Source: Burkholderiaceae bacterium (lineage in GTDB: Bacteria > Pseudomonadota > Gammaproteobacteria > Burkholderiales > Burkholderiaceae_A). From it: a stretch of DNA of 64,000 nt. The DNA lies in the NCBI GenBank assembly GCA_018882785.1, contig VERI01000002.1:62001-126000 (forward strand), given 5' to 3'. Both the position numbers and the translations under genes were made by a program. A model generated the notes under the pieces. That model saw only the letters and a list, made by a program, of their open reading frames with translations, was not told the DNA's origin and searched no databases. Positions 27,435-36,603 of the stretch are shown here, piece by piece; positions within the stretch are counted from its first letter, which is position 1; every line of letters begins with the position of its first letter.

Positions 27435-27877
27435 AAATCGACGTGAAGATTCTTGATCCCCGCATGCGGGATCAGCTACCCGCCTACGCCACCTCCGCCT
27501 CCGCAGGTCTGGACCTACGCGCCTGTATCGATGCGCCAATCGTCCTGGAGCCCGGCCGCGCCGAGCTCATCCCAACCGGCCTTGCGATTTACATCGCCGA
27601 TCCTGGCTATGCCGGCATGATCCTTCCGCGCTCTGGCCTCGGCCATAAGCAAGGCATTGTGCTGGGCAATCTGGTGGGACTGATCGATGCCGATTATCAG
27701 GGTCCGCTCATGGTGTCGGCATGGAACCGCGGCGCCTCCGCATTCACACTGAATCCAATGGAACGGCTCGCCCAGCTGGTGATTGTTCCAGTCAGGCAGG
27801 TTACATTGAACGTTGTTGATGAATTTACCGCCACCCAACGGGGTGAGGGTGGCTTTGGAAGTACCGGGCACCGGTAG
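27431..27877 (+). CDS. dut: Deoxyuridine 5'-triphosphate nucleotidohydrolase
   Basis: 148 residues, a trimeric dUTPase. It lowers dUTP and supplies dUMP for thymidylate. The five motifs are recognisable: [14 protein letters not shown] (about residue 72), [21 protein letters not shown], and the C-terminal arm [12 protein letters not shown]. It is coupled by an ATGA overlap to coaBC; the coaBC-dut order is conserved in many Proteobacteria. It is the last gene of the operon. Confidence 0.97.
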   Translation: MKIDVKILDPRMRDQLPAYATSASAGLDLRACIDAPIVLEPGRAELIPTGLAIYIADPGYAGMILPRSGLGHKQGIVLGNLVGLIDADYQGPLMVSAWNRGASAFTLNPMERLAQLVIVPVRQVTLNVVDEFTATQRGEGGFGSTGHR

Positions 27878-27917
27878 TCACTCAGACCACGCGTGCATGC
27901 GTGCATCGGCTCCAGCC

Positions 27918-27940
27918 AAGGCCCCCGGCGCGGGGGTCTT
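27918..27940. terminator. Weak bidirectional terminator candidate after dut
   Basis: AAGGCCCCC and GGGGGTCTT pair over nine positions (one G-U) around the loop GGCGC, between the convergent dut and 27955-30087 genes. Only short T-runs follow. A perfect tandem repeat of GCGTGCAT (27891-27906) lies just upstream. Confidence 0.4.
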
Positions 27941-27954
27941 CAGCATCTGCCAGC

Positions 27955-30087
27955 CTACTTCAAAATCTGGAAGAGGTTATTGAAATCATCTGTCCAGGTG
28001 CGAAGGCCTGGAATCGGCTCAATGTCCACGGTTTTATCCTTAACGGCACGTGACGACAGTAGCCGCTCATTCTTCGTGACCAGCACCCAGTCGGACAGCG
28101 CCATGAGTCCGCGCGGATCATCGGTCGGCTCATCTTCAATCAAGACAGCACGATAACCGGCCTCTTCGGCGATCTGCCGCACCACCGGTGCAAGCCGCAG
28201 ATAACGATTCGTCACATGAAAGGCCACGACCCCTTCGGGCTGAATATGACGCAGATACACCGATAGGGCCTCACGGGTCATCAGATGAATGGGAATTGAA
28301 TCGCTTGAGAATGCATCAATCACCAGCACATCAAAACGATTCGGCGGTTCACGCTCCAGCACCAGACGCGCATCCCCCAGGGCAAAGCTCACCGATGCCG
28401 GCGAATCCTGGATGTAAGTGAACTCCGTTTTCGCAATCTCAATCACCCGCGGATTGATCTCATACATCCGATAGTGGTCATTCGGCCGGCCGTAACTTGC
28501 CAGCGTGCCCACGCCCAGTCCGATCACACCGACACGAATCCCCTGCGGCGACTGACGGCCCATCTGTTCAATGGCCAGTCCGACACCGGAGTGTCGCCCG
28601 TAATAGGTGGTGGGCTCCTGGCGGTGGGTCGTGCTGAGTTCCTGAAGGCCGTGCAGAATCACCCCGTGAACCAGGCGGCGAACCGGCCCATCGGCAGCCG
28701 GCGTGTCCCGCTCGGTAATTTTCAAGGTGCCGTAAAAGTTGCGCGCACTATAGATGTTGTCGAACGCACGCTCTTCAAGATGAAGACGCGAATAATGTGC
28801 GCAGACCGCCAGACTCACCAGGCTGCCGCCCACAAAGACGGCACGTAGCGGCCCCTGCACATATCGCATGCCGATCCACGCGCCCGCCACGCCGGTGAGC
28901 ATTAACGCAATCGGCAGCTCCCAGTAATAAGAAAATATGCGTGGCGCCACGATCGACACTAATAAGCCCCCCGTTGCGCCACCCAAGGCGATCATGAAAT
29001 AAAACCGGGTGAGGTAACGGGCGGGCGGTTTGGACTGGGCCAACTCTCCATGACAGAACAAACAGATCAGAAACAGCCCCGCAAGGTAGAGCGGAATTGC
29101 GTAGTCGATATCCAGAATGCCATCGTCCGTATTCAGGCCCCAGGTCATCACTGCAGCCAGCGCCATCGCAGGAAGCATCATGTTGTTGCGCAGATACCAG
29201 CCCTTGCCGCGACGGCCCTCAAAGGCGATCACAAAGGTCAACAGATACAGTGAGAGCGGCAAAACCCAGAGAAAAGGGATCGAGGCGATATTCTGGGTAA
29301 TGTGGCTCGACACCGATAGCAGCAGCATGGTGGCCAGGGCAGCAAGTCCAAACCATTGGATGGTGGCACCGGCGCCCGGCGCGTGTTCGTATTCGTGTTC
29401 GAGCGTTTTTATCTTGGCCTGATCGTGCTGCTCACGAGACTCCACTGGCGCCATTGCCCCAACATGTGCAGTCTCGGGAGCCGCTACGACACCAGACACA
29501 GGGCGTGCCGCGCGAACGGCCACCAGCAACCCCAGCAGCACAAACAGCCCATAGAGCCCGCTCCACGCCATCGCCTGGTGGCGAGTCGCCACCCACGGCT
29601 CCACCACAAACGGATAGGCTAAAAGCCCCAGCAACGAACCAAAGTTCGATAGCGCAAATAGGCGATAAGCCCGCTGGGCAACGGCTGGATTCGGCTGCTC
29701 GCGGGCGAACCAGGATTGAATCAAAGGACCGGTGGTCGACAACATGAAGTACGGCAGGCCAATCGTGGCCGCCAAAAGCCCGAGAATCCTCCACAGGGGC
29801 TCCTCATCGCCAGACGGCTTCCAGTGGACACCCGCCAGAATCGGAAGTGCGGCAAGACTCGCAATGAGCAATATCGCATGCAGAATCGACTGACGCCGGG
29901 CAGACAGACGCTGCACGCCATCGGAGTAGGCGTAGCCGGCCAGAAGCACCAGCTGAAAAAATGTCAGGCATGTGGTCCAGACTGCCGCCGAGCCGCCAAA
30001 CCACGGGACGATCTGCTTGGCGATGATCGGCTGAACCAGAAAAAGCAGAATGCTGGAGACCAGCACGGTTAACGCAAACAACAGCAT
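27955..30087 (-). CDS. Membrane-fused spermidine-synthase-like protein (copy 1)
   Basis: 710 residues. The N-terminal 430 residues or so are hydrophobic, with about ten or more transmembrane helices (ALTVLVSSILLFLVQPIIAK, LPYFMLSTTGPLIQ). The C-terminal 230 residues form a spermidine-synthase-like Rossmann domain (GVIGLGVGTLASYG as nucleotide loop; FDVLVIDAFSSDSIPIHLMT as the acidic active-site segment). Such fusions are widespread, but their substrate is not established, and polyamine synthesis should not be assumed. A His/Glu-rich loop (LEHEYEHAPG) sits in the middle. It is coupled to tal (TGATG). The paralogue is at 36604-38649. Confidence 0.88.
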   Translation of the reverse strand: MLLFALTVLVSSILLFLVQPIIAKQIVPWFGGSAAVWTTCLTFFQLVLLAGYAYSDGVQRLSARRQSILHAILLIASLAALPILAGVHWKPSGDEEPLWRILGLLAATIGLPYFMLSTTGPLIQSWFAREQPNPAVAQRAYRLFALSNFGSLLGLLAYPFVVEPWVATRHQAMAWSGLYGLFVLLGLLVAVRAARPVSGVVAAPETAHVGAMAPVESREQHDQAKIKTLEHEYEHAPGAGATIQWFGLAALATMLLLSVSSHITQNIASIPFLWVLPLSLYLLTFVIAFEGRRGKGWYLRNNMMLPAMALAAVMTWGLNTDDGILDIDYAIPLYLAGLFLICLFCHGELAQSKPPARYLTRFYFMIALGGATGGLLVSIVAPRIFSYYWELPIALMLTGVAGAWIGMRYVQGPLRAVFVGGSLVSLAVCAHYSRLHLEERAFDNIYSARNFYGTLKITERDTPAADGPVRRLVHGVILHGLQELSTTHRQEPTTYYGRHSGVGLAIEQMGRQSPQGIRVGVIGLGVGTLASYGRPNDHYRMYEINPRVIEIAKTEFTYIQDSPASVSFALGDARLVLEREPPNRFDVLVIDAFSSDSIPIHLMTREALSVYLRHIQPEGVVAFHVTNRYLRLAPVVRQIAEEAGYRAVLIEDEPTDDPRGLMALSDWVLVTKNERLLSSRAVKDKTVDIEPIPGLRTWTDDFNNLFQILK

Positions 30088-31049
30088 CAGATCAGCCTTG
30101 CATCAAGTTTTCGGCCGTCGGCAACAAATGCCCGAATACCCTCGGCCAGTTTTTCAGTGGCCATCGCATCTTCATTCATGGCGAAACGAAATAACGGTTC
30201 ACTGGTATTCAATACGGCACCTGCCGGACCCTGCCGTGCCTGCTCAGGATCAAGCATACGGTCGAGAGAGGATTCCTGATCCATAGACTGCAACTGCTGC
30301 AGCAGGTCTGGACTTACCGTCAACAGGTCGCATCCTGCAAGTGCAAGCACCTGCTCCACCGAGCGAAAGCTTGCGCCCATCACTTCCGTATGGAACCGAT
30401 GCTGTTTCAAATAGTTATAAATGCGTTTGACCGACTGGACGCCTGGATCCTGGTCAGCCGACGGCCACTGCGTTCCTGCTTTTTTGTGCCAATCACTGAT
30501 TCGGCCGACAAAGGGCGAGATAAGTGTGGCGCCAGCATCTGCGGCTGCAGCCGCCTGCACAAGACTGAAAATCAAGGTCACATTGCAGGCAATCCCCTTT
30601 TGCTCCAGTTCACGCACCGCTCGAATGCCCTCCCAGGTGGCCGCAATCTTGATCAACACCCGAGACCGTTCTACACCGCGTGCCGCGTAGGCGGCAATAA
30701 TCTTTTCTGCCTCCGCCACAGTCCCCGCGGTATCAAACGACAGCCGTGCGTCGACTTCAGTCGAGACCCGCCCAGGAATAATGCCCAGAATCTCGCAGCC
30801 AAAAGCGACCAGCACTGCACGTGCCCGATCGGCCACCCTGGCACCCGGTAAATCCGCCTTCACCCGGTCCAATATCTCGGCATGGTGGGGCTGATCCAGA
30901 GCGCGGATGATGAGCGTGGGGTTCGTGGTGGCGTCCCGGGGCCGATAGGCCCGCATCGACTCGACATCGCCGGTATCGGCGACCACCGTCGTGAAGCGCT
31001 TTAATGCCTCCAGGGCATTGGGAATAAGGTCTGAATCGGTGCCGCTCAT
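30087..31049 (-). CDS. tal: Transaldolase
   Basis: 320 residues, the TalB-type length. It moves a dihydroxyacetone unit between sedoheptulose-7-phosphate and glyceraldehyde-3-phosphate in the non-oxidative pentose phosphate pathway. The Schiff-base lysine is Lys134 in [20 protein letters not shown] and [11 protein letters not shown] are also typical, as are the C-terminal [18 protein letters not shown] residues. It is followed with a one-base overlap by the membrane-fused synthase-like gene. A terminator for the preceding fccAB genes separates it from them. Confidence 0.96.
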   Translation of the reverse strand: MSGTDSDLIPNALEALKRFTTVVADTGDVESMRAYRPRDATTNPTLIIRALDQPHHAEILDRVKADLPGARVADRARAVLVAFGCEILGIIPGRVSTEVDARLSFDTAGTVAEAEKIIAAYAARGVERSRVLIKIAATWEGIRAVRELEQKGIACNVTLIFSLVQAAAAADAGATLISPFVGRISDWHKKAGTQWPSADQDPGVQSVKRIYNYLKQHRFHTEVMGASFRSVEQVLALAGCDLLTVSPDLLQQLQSMDQESSLDRMLDPEQARQGPAGAVLNTSEPLFRFAMNEDAMATEKLAEGIRAFVADGRKLDARLI

Positions 31050-31061
31050 GGGATCGAGGAC

Positions 31062-31140
31062 AAAAAAAATCGGGCATGACCCGGAAGATTCGAATCATGC
31101 CCGAATTTACAGCCACGCGGGGCCAGGCAGCCGGCCCCGC
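31062..31140 (-). terminator. Tandem hairpins and rho-independent terminator after fccB
   Basis: Reading the minus strand after the fccB stop, GCGGGGCC/GGCCCCGC (31140-31117) forms an eight-pair hairpin. TCGGGCATGA/TCATGCCCGA (31104-31070) then forms a ten-pair stem with a 15-base loop, directly followed by eight T residues (31069-31062). The second hairpin is a strong intrinsic terminator ending just before the tal start. Confidence 0.8.
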
Positions 31141-31154
31141 AGCAGGCCAGGAGC

Positions 31155-32459
31155 TTAGGTCAGCATATCCGCCCAGATATTGCGGGCCCAGCCCATCGCA
31201 AACCGCCCCTCCATCTCCGTAGCCCGCGACGATACTCCGCCGGAGCCGGGAACAGTCTTCATCGTCTTGTCCTTTGCGTCATAGGCATGAACGCTGGCCA
31301 CGTGCACAACTGTCTTGTCGTCTACGAAGCTGTAGCAGGTGTTGGCCATCATCGGTGCATCGGGGGCCCGGCCATTCATCAGTTCCACAATCGCGGCTGC
31401 GGCTGCCTTACCGTGCTGATTGGCCATATGGCCCGACTTCGGCATTGCCGGTGCCGGGAAGGTGGCATCTCCGAGGACGTGGATATTTTTGTGCACGAGA
31501 GATTCCATCGTGACCCAGTCCACACCGCACCAGAGATTATTTACATTGACCAGGCCGGACTTCTGGGCGATATCACCTGCACGATGCGGCGGTACCAGAT
31601 TGAGAACATCGCCCTTGATGGCATCACCGGTCTCGGTAATCAGGCGCTTACCTTTCAGGTCTACCTCCGAAACGACCATATTCGGGTTGTACTGAATCAT
31701 GCCGGGATAGAGGTCCGCCCACGCCTTCATGAATAGTGCCTTCTTGGACTGAATATCCGGATTGGCATCCATGATCACGACCTTGCTCTTGGTATTGCCC
31801 TTGGACTTGAAGAGATGGGCCACCTGGCAGGCACGCTCATACGGGCCCGGAGGGCAGCGATACGGGGCCTTTGGAATCGAAAGCACATAGGTGCCGCCAT
31901 TGGGCACTACATCCAGCTGCGCCTTGAGGGCAACCGTCTGGGGGCCGGCCTTCCAGGAGTGCAGGATAGTCTTTTGGGCCTCTTCGTTTAAGCCTTGAAT
32001 TGCGTTGAAATTAAAGTCGATACCCGGCGACACCACCAAGCGATCATAGGTTAGATCCGCGATTTTTTTCAGTGAAATCTTTTTCTTCGCAGGATCGATT
32101 GAGATCACCTCGTCGTTGAGCACGACAACTCCCCGCTCACGTAGTCCCATATAGGACTGGGTAATGGTCTCCATCTTCTGGCTGCCGCCAAGCACCAGAT
32201 TCGAGATCGGGCAAGACACAAAGTTTCGCTCGCGCTCAATCAAATAGACTTCGATGGCGCCGCGTGACCAGAGGTTAATGTACTTGGCCGCAGTAGCGCC
32301 GCCATAGCCACCGCCAATGACAATCACCCGGCCAATCTTTTTGGCGGGCGGCGCCTCTTCGGTAACAGCACAGCCTGCGAGGCCGCTGGTAGCAGCGATT
32401 GCAGCACCCGCAGCACCGGCCTTCAGTAGGCTGCGGCGATCTTCAAATTCGTGTGACAT
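31155..32459 (-). CDS. fccB: Flavocytochrome c sulfide dehydrogenase, flavoprotein subunit
   Basis: 434 residues. It oxidises sulfide to sulfur in the periplasm and passes electrons to a cytochrome c partner. The Tat signal has Arg8-Arg9 (DRRSLLKAG), and LAGC at 27-30 would also fit a lipobox. The FAD loop is VIVIGGGYGGATAAKY. Family cysteines are present: FVSCPISNLVLGG (FAD-linked Cys), YRCPPGPYERAC and LWCGVDWVTMES (redox pair positions), and ANTCYSF. The start ATG 32459 has AAGGAGAA seven bases upstream; 32480 is an alternative with no such support. The cytochrome gene is 26 bases upstream in the same operon. Confidence 0.92.
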   Translation of the reverse strand: MSHEFEDRRSLLKAGAAGAAIAATSGLAGCAVTEEAPPAKKIGRVIVIGGGYGGATAAKYINLWSRGAIEVYLIERERNFVSCPISNLVLGGSQKMETITQSYMGLRERGVVVLNDEVISIDPAKKKISLKKIADLTYDRLVVSPGIDFNFNAIQGLNEEAQKTILHSWKAGPQTVALKAQLDVVPNGGTYVLSIPKAPYRCPPGPYERACQVAHLFKSKGNTKSKVVIMDANPDIQSKKALFMKAWADLYPGMIQYNPNMVVSEVDLKGKRLITETGDAIKGDVLNLVPPHRAGDIAQKSGLVNVNNLWCGVDWVTMESLVHKNIHVLGDATFPAPAMPKSGHMANQHGKAAAAAIVELMNGRAPDAPMMANTCYSFVDDKTVVHVASVHAYDAKDKTMKTVPGSGGVSSRATEMEGRFAMGWARNIWADMLT

Positions 32460-32485
32460 ATTGTTCTCCTTTTCGCCCATGCCGA

Positions 32486-32800
32486 TTATTTTTTCTTCTG
32501 CGCCGCAAAGTACACGGCGAGATCTGCGATCTGCTGATCGGTATAGCCTTTGACCAACTGATGCATGATCGTGGCAGGCTTATCGCCACTGCGGAACTCT
32601 TTCATATTGGTGATGAACTTTTCGCGGTCATACCCAGCGAGTGACTCCATCACGCCAACACTACGGCCATCGGTACCATGGCAGTTGGCGCAGTTCGCAG
32701 CCATATAGCGAATTTTGTTCATGTCCTGTGCCAAGGCGGGCGCCTGGGCAGCCATCAGCGCAAGGCCGAGCGCGGTCGCAAAACCGAGTGGGTGGCGCAT
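32486..32800 (-). CDS. fccA: Monoheme cytochrome c, probable FccA-type subunit
   Basis: 104 residues. A signal peptide runs to about residue 24 (GLALMAAQAPALAQ). One heme site is CANCHG (about residues 37-41). The axial Met is probably in SVGVMESL or PATIMHQL. The remainder is a class I cytochrome c ending YFAAQKKK. It immediately precedes the flavoprotein gene, so it is the likely electron acceptor of the complex. Some flavocytochromes use a diheme subunit; this is the short single-heme form. ATG 32800 is supported by CAGGAGG about seven bases upstream; the longer frame to 32872 has no signal-peptide start. Confidence 0.88.
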   Translation of the reverse strand: MRHPLGFATALGLALMAAQAPALAQDMNKIRYMAANCANCHGTDGRSVGVMESLAGYDREKFITNMKEFRSGDKPATIMHQLVKGYTDQQIADLAVYFAAQKKK

Positions 32801-32839
32801 AGATTTCCTCCTGATGAGATATGTTGAAACGCAGATGAA

Positions 32840-32872
32840 TTGTGGCAGAAAAGTACAAACCTTCTGCCACAA
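32840..32872. promoter_or_regulatory. Perfect 11-bp dyad upstream of fccAB
   Basis: TTGTGGCAGAA and TTCTGCCACAA are exact reverse complements separated by 11 bases, 40 bases upstream of the fccA start and 79 bases past the clpA stop. No T-run follows on either strand, which argues against a simple terminator. It may be an operator for the sulfide genes or an RNA hairpin at the clpA 3' end. Confidence 0.6.
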
Positions 32873-32950
32873 CCTAAGGGAAAACCCAAGCGATTCCCGC
32901 CCCGCCGAAGCGCTTATGCGATGCGGAAACGGCCCAGGCTTTGCAACGTG

Positions 32951-35287
32951 CTAGGCGATGAGTTCAGGATTGTCTTTCCGACGATTCTCTGCAGGTGGTT
33001 TGGCCTGTTCATCCTTGGGGAACTCCAGCAGCACTTTGTCTTCCTGGTTCGGATCCATATCGATATGAACGCGGCCACCATTGACCAGTCGGCCAAATAA
33101 AAGCTCATCGGCAAGCGCCTTGCGGATTGTGTCCTGAATCAGGCGCTGCATCGGCCGGGCACCCATCTGTGGGTCGAATCCCTTCTTGGAGAGAAAGGCG
33201 CGCAGGGCTTCGGAATAAGAGACTTCCACTTTTTTCTCGGCGAGCTGCTGTTCCAGAGCAATCAGGAATTTATCCACAACCCGCATGATCACATCGGTAT
33301 CCAGCGACTTGAACGAGACAATCGCATCCAGGCGATTGCGGAACTCGGGCGTGAACATGCGTTTGATATCGGCCATTTCATCGCCGGCTTCTCTGGCATT
33401 AGAAAACCCAATCGCCCGCTTGTTCAGGGTCTCAGCGCCCGCATTGGTGGTCATGATGATGATCACATTGCGAAAGTCCGCCTTTCGCCCGTTGTTATCG
33501 GTCAACGTACCGTGGTCCATCACCTGGAGCAGCACATTAAAGATGTCTGGGTGGGCCTTCTCGATTTCATCGAGCAACAGCACGCTATGGGGCTTTTTGG
33601 TGATGGCCTCGGTGAGCAGTCCGCCCTGGTCAAACCCGACATACCCCGGAGGCGCGCCAATGAGCCGAGATACGGCATGACGCTCCATATATTCAGACAT
33701 ATCAAAACGGATCAGCTCAATCCCCAGCACATAAGCCAGCTGCTTGGCGACCTCGGTCTTGCCCACACCCGTGGGGCCTGAGAACAAAAAGGAGCCGATC
33801 GGCTTATCCACTTTGCCAAGGCCTGAACGCGACATTTTGATCGCGGCAGAGAGCGCCTCAATCGCAGGATCTTGGCCGAAGACCACGTTCTTCAGATTTT
33901 TATCCAGACGGGACAGAATCTGGCGGTCATCGGTATTCACGGTGGCGGGCGGAATGCGGGCAATCTTCGACACAATCTCCTCGATTTCGGTCTTGCCGAT
34001 CGTGCGCTTCTGCCTGCTCTTGGGAAGAATGCGCTGGGCAGCCCCGGCCTCGTCGATCACATCAATGGCCTTATCCGGCAGGTGACGATCATTAATGTAT
34101 TTCGCTGACAACTCAGCAGCGCAGGAGAGGGCCGCGGCCGAGTACTTGACGCCATGGTGCTCCTCGAAGCGGGACTTCAAACCGCGCAGGATCTGTACGG
34201 TCTGCTCAACACTGGGCTCGACGACATCGATCTTCTGGAATCTGCGAGATAGGGCATGGTCTTTTTCAAAGATGCCACGGTACTCGTTGTAGGTCGTCGC
34301 GCCAATGCAACGCAGCGCCCCTGATGAGAGCGCCGGTTTCAACAGATTCGATGCATCCAATGTTCCGCCAGAGGCAGATCCGGCACCAATCAGCGTGTGT
34401 ATCTCATCGATGAAGAGCACCGCGTGCGGATCGCTTTTTAACTGCTTCAGTACCGCCTTCAGACGCTGCTCGAAATCACCACGATACTTCGTGCCAGCGA
34501 GCAATGCGCCCATATCCAAGGCATAGACCGTGGCCTGCTCGAGAATCTCGGGAATATCTTTTTCGATAATGCGCCGGGCCAGGCCTTCAGCAATCGCGGT
34601 TTTGCCGACGCCGGCCTCGCCAACGAGAAGAGGATTGTTTTTACGGCGGCGGCAGAGCACCTGGATCACACGCTCGACCTCATGCTCGCGGCCGATGAGC
34701 GGATCGACCTTGCCCTTTTTCGCAAGCTCGTTAATGTTGGTGGTGTACTGATCGAGTGCGGTTGGCTGCTGAGGTGTGGCGGACTGGCCTCCTGCAGACT
34801 CCGACTGTTCAGTGGCGGCCGCCTCTTCTTGGCTCGGGGATGCCTGCGGCGCTTTGGTAATGCCATGGGCGATGAAATTAACGACATCCAGGCGGGTGAT
34901 GCCCTGCTGATGAAGAAAATACACCGCGTGCGAATCTTTCTCACCGAAGATCGCAACCAGCACGTTAGCGCCCGTGACCTCTTTCTTGCCATTCGACGTG
35001 GACTGCACATGCATGATGGCCCGCTGAATCACGCGCTGAAATCCCAGGGTGGGCTGGGTATCAACATCATCGGGCCCCTGAATGATCGGGGTGTTGTCCG
35101 CGATGAATTGGGTGAGTGATTTTCTCAGGTCGTCCATATTGGCTGCGCAGGCCTTCAGAATTTCCGCGGCCGAAGGGTTATCGAGCAGCGCGAGAAGCAG
35201 ATGCTCCACGGTGATGAACTCGTGACGTTGCTGTCGGGCCTCGACAAAGGCCATATGTAGACTGACTTCGAGTTCCTGAGAGATCAT
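32951..35287 (-). CDS. clpA: ATP-dependent Clp protease ATP-binding subunit ClpA
   Basis: 778 residues. An AAA+ unfoldase that feeds substrates to ClpP and takes N-degron substrates from ClpS. Clp_N repeats span about residues 1-145 ([19 protein letters not shown]). Two ATPase domains follow: Walker [14 protein letters not shown] and [14 protein letters not shown], Walker [13 protein letters not shown] and [12 protein letters not shown]. The C-terminal ClpP-binding loop contains IGFSNA. ATG 35287 forms an ATGA overlap with clpS. A Ser/Gln/Glu-rich linker ([14 protein letters not shown]) follows the N-domain and is somewhat longer than in E. coli. Confidence 0.97.
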   Translation of the reverse strand: MISQELEVSLHMAFVEARQQRHEFITVEHLLLALLDNPSAAEILKACAANMDDLRKSLTQFIADNTPIIQGPDDVDTQPTLGFQRVIQRAIMHVQSTSNGKKEVTGANVLVAIFGEKDSHAVYFLHQQGITRLDVVNFIAHGITKAPQASPSQEEAAATEQSESAGGQSATPQQPTALDQYTTNINELAKKGKVDPLIGREHEVERVIQVLCRRRKNNPLLVGEAGVGKTAIAEGLARRIIEKDIPEILEQATVYALDMGALLAGTKYRGDFEQRLKAVLKQLKSDPHAVLFIDEIHTLIGAGSASGGTLDASNLLKPALSSGALRCIGATTYNEYRGIFEKDHALSRRFQKIDVVEPSVEQTVQILRGLKSRFEEHHGVKYSAAALSCAAELSAKYINDRHLPDKAIDVIDEAGAAQRILPKSRQKRTIGKTEIEEIVSKIARIPPATVNTDDRQILSRLDKNLKNVVFGQDPAIEALSAAIKMSRSGLGKVDKPIGSFLFSGPTGVGKTEVAKQLAYVLGIELIRFDMSEYMERHAVSRLIGAPPGYVGFDQGGLLTEAITKKPHSVLLLDEIEKAHPDIFNVLLQVMDHGTLTDNNGRKADFRNVIIIMTTNAGAETLNKRAIGFSNAREAGDEMADIKRMFTPEFRNRLDAIVSFKSLDTDVIMRVVDKFLIALEQQLAEKKVEVSYSEALRAFLSKKGFDPQMGARPMQRLIQDTIRKALADELLFGRLVNGGRVHIDMDPNQEDKVLLEFPKDEQAKPPAENRRKDNPELIA

Positions 35288-35715
35288 GCTTCCTCCATGA
35301 CACACTGCAAAGGATGCTGGTGCATCCGGGCGAAACTGCTCACTAATTCAACCTTGGTGGCCGCGATATCGCGGGTATAAACGCCGCATACTCCACGGCC
35401 TTCACGATGCACGCGCAACATGACCTGTGTGGCTTTCTCTAAATCCATCATGAAGAATTTTTGCAGCACAACAACCACAAATTCCATCGGGGTGAAATCG
35501 TCGTTCAGCAGCAACACTTGATAAAGCGGCGGCGGCTTGGTTCTCGCCTCTTGACGCTCCAACAAGGCTGTGGAGCTCCGATCGGGCAGCCGCAATGGCT
35601 CGTCCCTATCACCGTCGGGGCCGGTCCGGACGGCCTGAGGGGGCAGCCAGACGCTCAAAACCACCCTTTCATGGGCGCTGTTCAGGCGGCAGGATCCCTC
35701 ATCGTTCATATGCAC
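35284..35715 (-). CDS. clpS: ClpS adaptor protein
   Basis: 143 residues as opened at 35715, longer than the usual 100-110. The ClpS core is clear from about residue 55: [20 protein letters not shown], with Asn-Asp for N-degron binding, [17 protein letters not shown] and the final helices to PLQCVMEEA. It delivers substrates with bulky N-terminal residues to ClpA. The first 50 residues (rich in Arg/Asp/Pro) are not typical. ATG 35709 is an alternative, and I see no strong Shine-Dalgarno at either. It overlaps clpA by ATGA and is divergent from the cold-shock gene. Confidence 0.93.
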   Translation of the reverse strand: MHMNDEGSCRLNSAHERVVLSVWLPPQAVRTGPDGDRDEPLRLPDRSSTALLERQEARTKPPPLYQVLLLNDDFTPMEFVVVVLQKFFMMDLEKATQVMLRVHREGRGVCGVYTRDIAATKVELVSSFARMHQHPLQCVMEEA

Positions 35716-35906
35716 CCGATTTTAAGGGCTACCCCCCGGTTTGGCGAGGGTAGACAAAGGAAAGGCTTTTCCCTATATTCGAGGAGTCTGAAGGGCAAAG
35801 GGTCTTTTTCGCCCTGTCAAGACGTGACACTGTGATGTCGCTGATGGAGTGTCCCGGCATAGGGCCGGGGGGCTGCAAGATGCGCGGTTTATATAAGGAA
35901 GATCTG

Positions 35907-36113
35907 ATGTCTACGGGTACAGTTAAGTGGTTCAACGACGCCAAGGGTTTTGGCTTTATCACCCCTGATGAAGGTGGCGAGGACGTTTTCGCCCACTTCT
36001 CCGCCATTGCCACAAGTGGCTTTCGCTCTCTGAAAGAAGGCCAAAAGGTTCAGTTCGATATCGTGCAAGGCCCCAAGGGCAAGCAGGCGTCGAACATCAC
36101 GCCGATCGCCTAA
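35907..36113 (+). CDS. cspA: Cold-shock protein of the CspA family
   Basis: 68 residues, one cold-shock OB-fold. RNP1 GFGFITPDE and RNP2 DVFAHFSAI are intact, and the N-terminus [13 protein letters not shown] is standard. These proteins bind single-stranded nucleic acid and melt RNA structure. ATG 35907 has AAGGAAG about eight bases upstream; earlier in-frame codons lack similarity. The 190-base spacer to clpS holds a GC-rich inverted repeat (CCCGGC/GCCGGG, about 35854-35870), which suggests a structured leader as in other csp genes. A strong terminator follows. Confidence 0.96.
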   Translation: MSTGTVKWFNDAKGFGFITPDEGGEDVFAHFSAIATSGFRSLKEGQKVQFDIVQGPKGKQASNITPIA

Positions 36114-36133
36114 ACCGCGCGGCAGACCGACCG

Positions 36134-36166
36134 AAAACCCCGCCTCACTGAGGTGGGGTTTTTTTA
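36134..36166 (+). terminator. Rho-independent terminator of the cold-shock gene
   Basis: AAAACCCCGCCTC and GAGGTGGGGTTTT form a 13-pair stem (one G-U) around loop ACT, with T-residues continuing to 36165. It begins 21 bases after the cspA stop. Confidence 0.9.
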
Positions 36167-36324
36167 TGCCCCAAAGTCCCTACAGCCTAATCTGCTATCC
36201 TCCCGCCTCGTGTAAGACGTCAACTTACTTGTGGGGACCGCGTTTTACTACCTAGGGGGCCATTCCTCCAACCGCTGGCGGCCGTCTGAGCCAGTTTTTC
36301 CACTTTTATCCAAAAGGAACTTGT

Positions 36325-36465
36325 ATGAAGAAGATCGTTGCTGCTGTTATCGCTGGTGCTATCGCTTCCACCTCTTTCGTTGCTCTGGCTGCAGACAAGA
36401 AAGACGAGAAAAAAGCTGCTCCCGCTCCCAAAGCTGAAGCCAAAAAAGACGAAAAGAAGAAGTAA
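36325..36465 (+). CDS. Small exported lysine-rich peptide, function unknown
   Basis: 46 residues. A clean signal peptide (MKKIVAAVIAGAIASTSFVA, cleaved after VALA, residue 22) is followed by a mature peptide of 24 residues: 10 Lys, 6 acidic, the rest Ala and Pro. It has an AAAAGGA ribosome-binding site seven or eight bases before the ATG, its own terminator, and a biased codon set (many GCT, GTT, ATC and AAG) unlike neighbouring genes, all signs of strong expression. It stands alone between the cspA terminator and the synthase-like gene. Similar small Lys/Ala-rich exported peptides occur in Betaproteobacteria, but I know of no assigned function. Polyanion or lipopolysaccharide binding is only a guess. 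Confidence 0.85.
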   Translation: MKKIVAAVIAGAIASTSFVALAADKKDEKKAAPAPKAEAKKDEKKK

Positions 36466-36528
36466 TCTTTTCGCGCAGTTGCGCCAGCTCCAGGCATCTG
36501 GGACTGGCCAGTCCCCCTCGGGGGCTCG

Positions 36529-36559
36529 AAAAGGCAGGCTATCCTGCCTTTTCTTTTGC
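36529..36559 (+). terminator. Rho-independent terminator of the small peptide gene
   Basis: AAAAGGCAGG and CCTGCCTTTT form a ten-pair stem around CTAT, followed by TCTTTT. It is 64 bases past the stop. Two smaller inverted repeats (ACTGGCCAGT at 36503-36512, CCCCC/GGGGG at 36513-36524) precede it. Confidence 0.85.
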
Positions 36560-36603
36560 CCGCTCGGCTGACCCACCACCTCTACCGCCCGCCCAGACCC
36601 CCT

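Noticed and set aside
27891..27906. Tandem octamer repeat GCGTGCAT x2
   Set aside because: Only two copies in a short convergent spacer; could be chance and shows no spacer-repeat pattern of CRISPR.
36231..36437. Plus-strand frames of 60-80 codons over the small-peptide region
   Set aside because: Different frames from the Lys-rich peptide (36325-36465), which has the ribosome-binding site and signal peptide; these are shadows.
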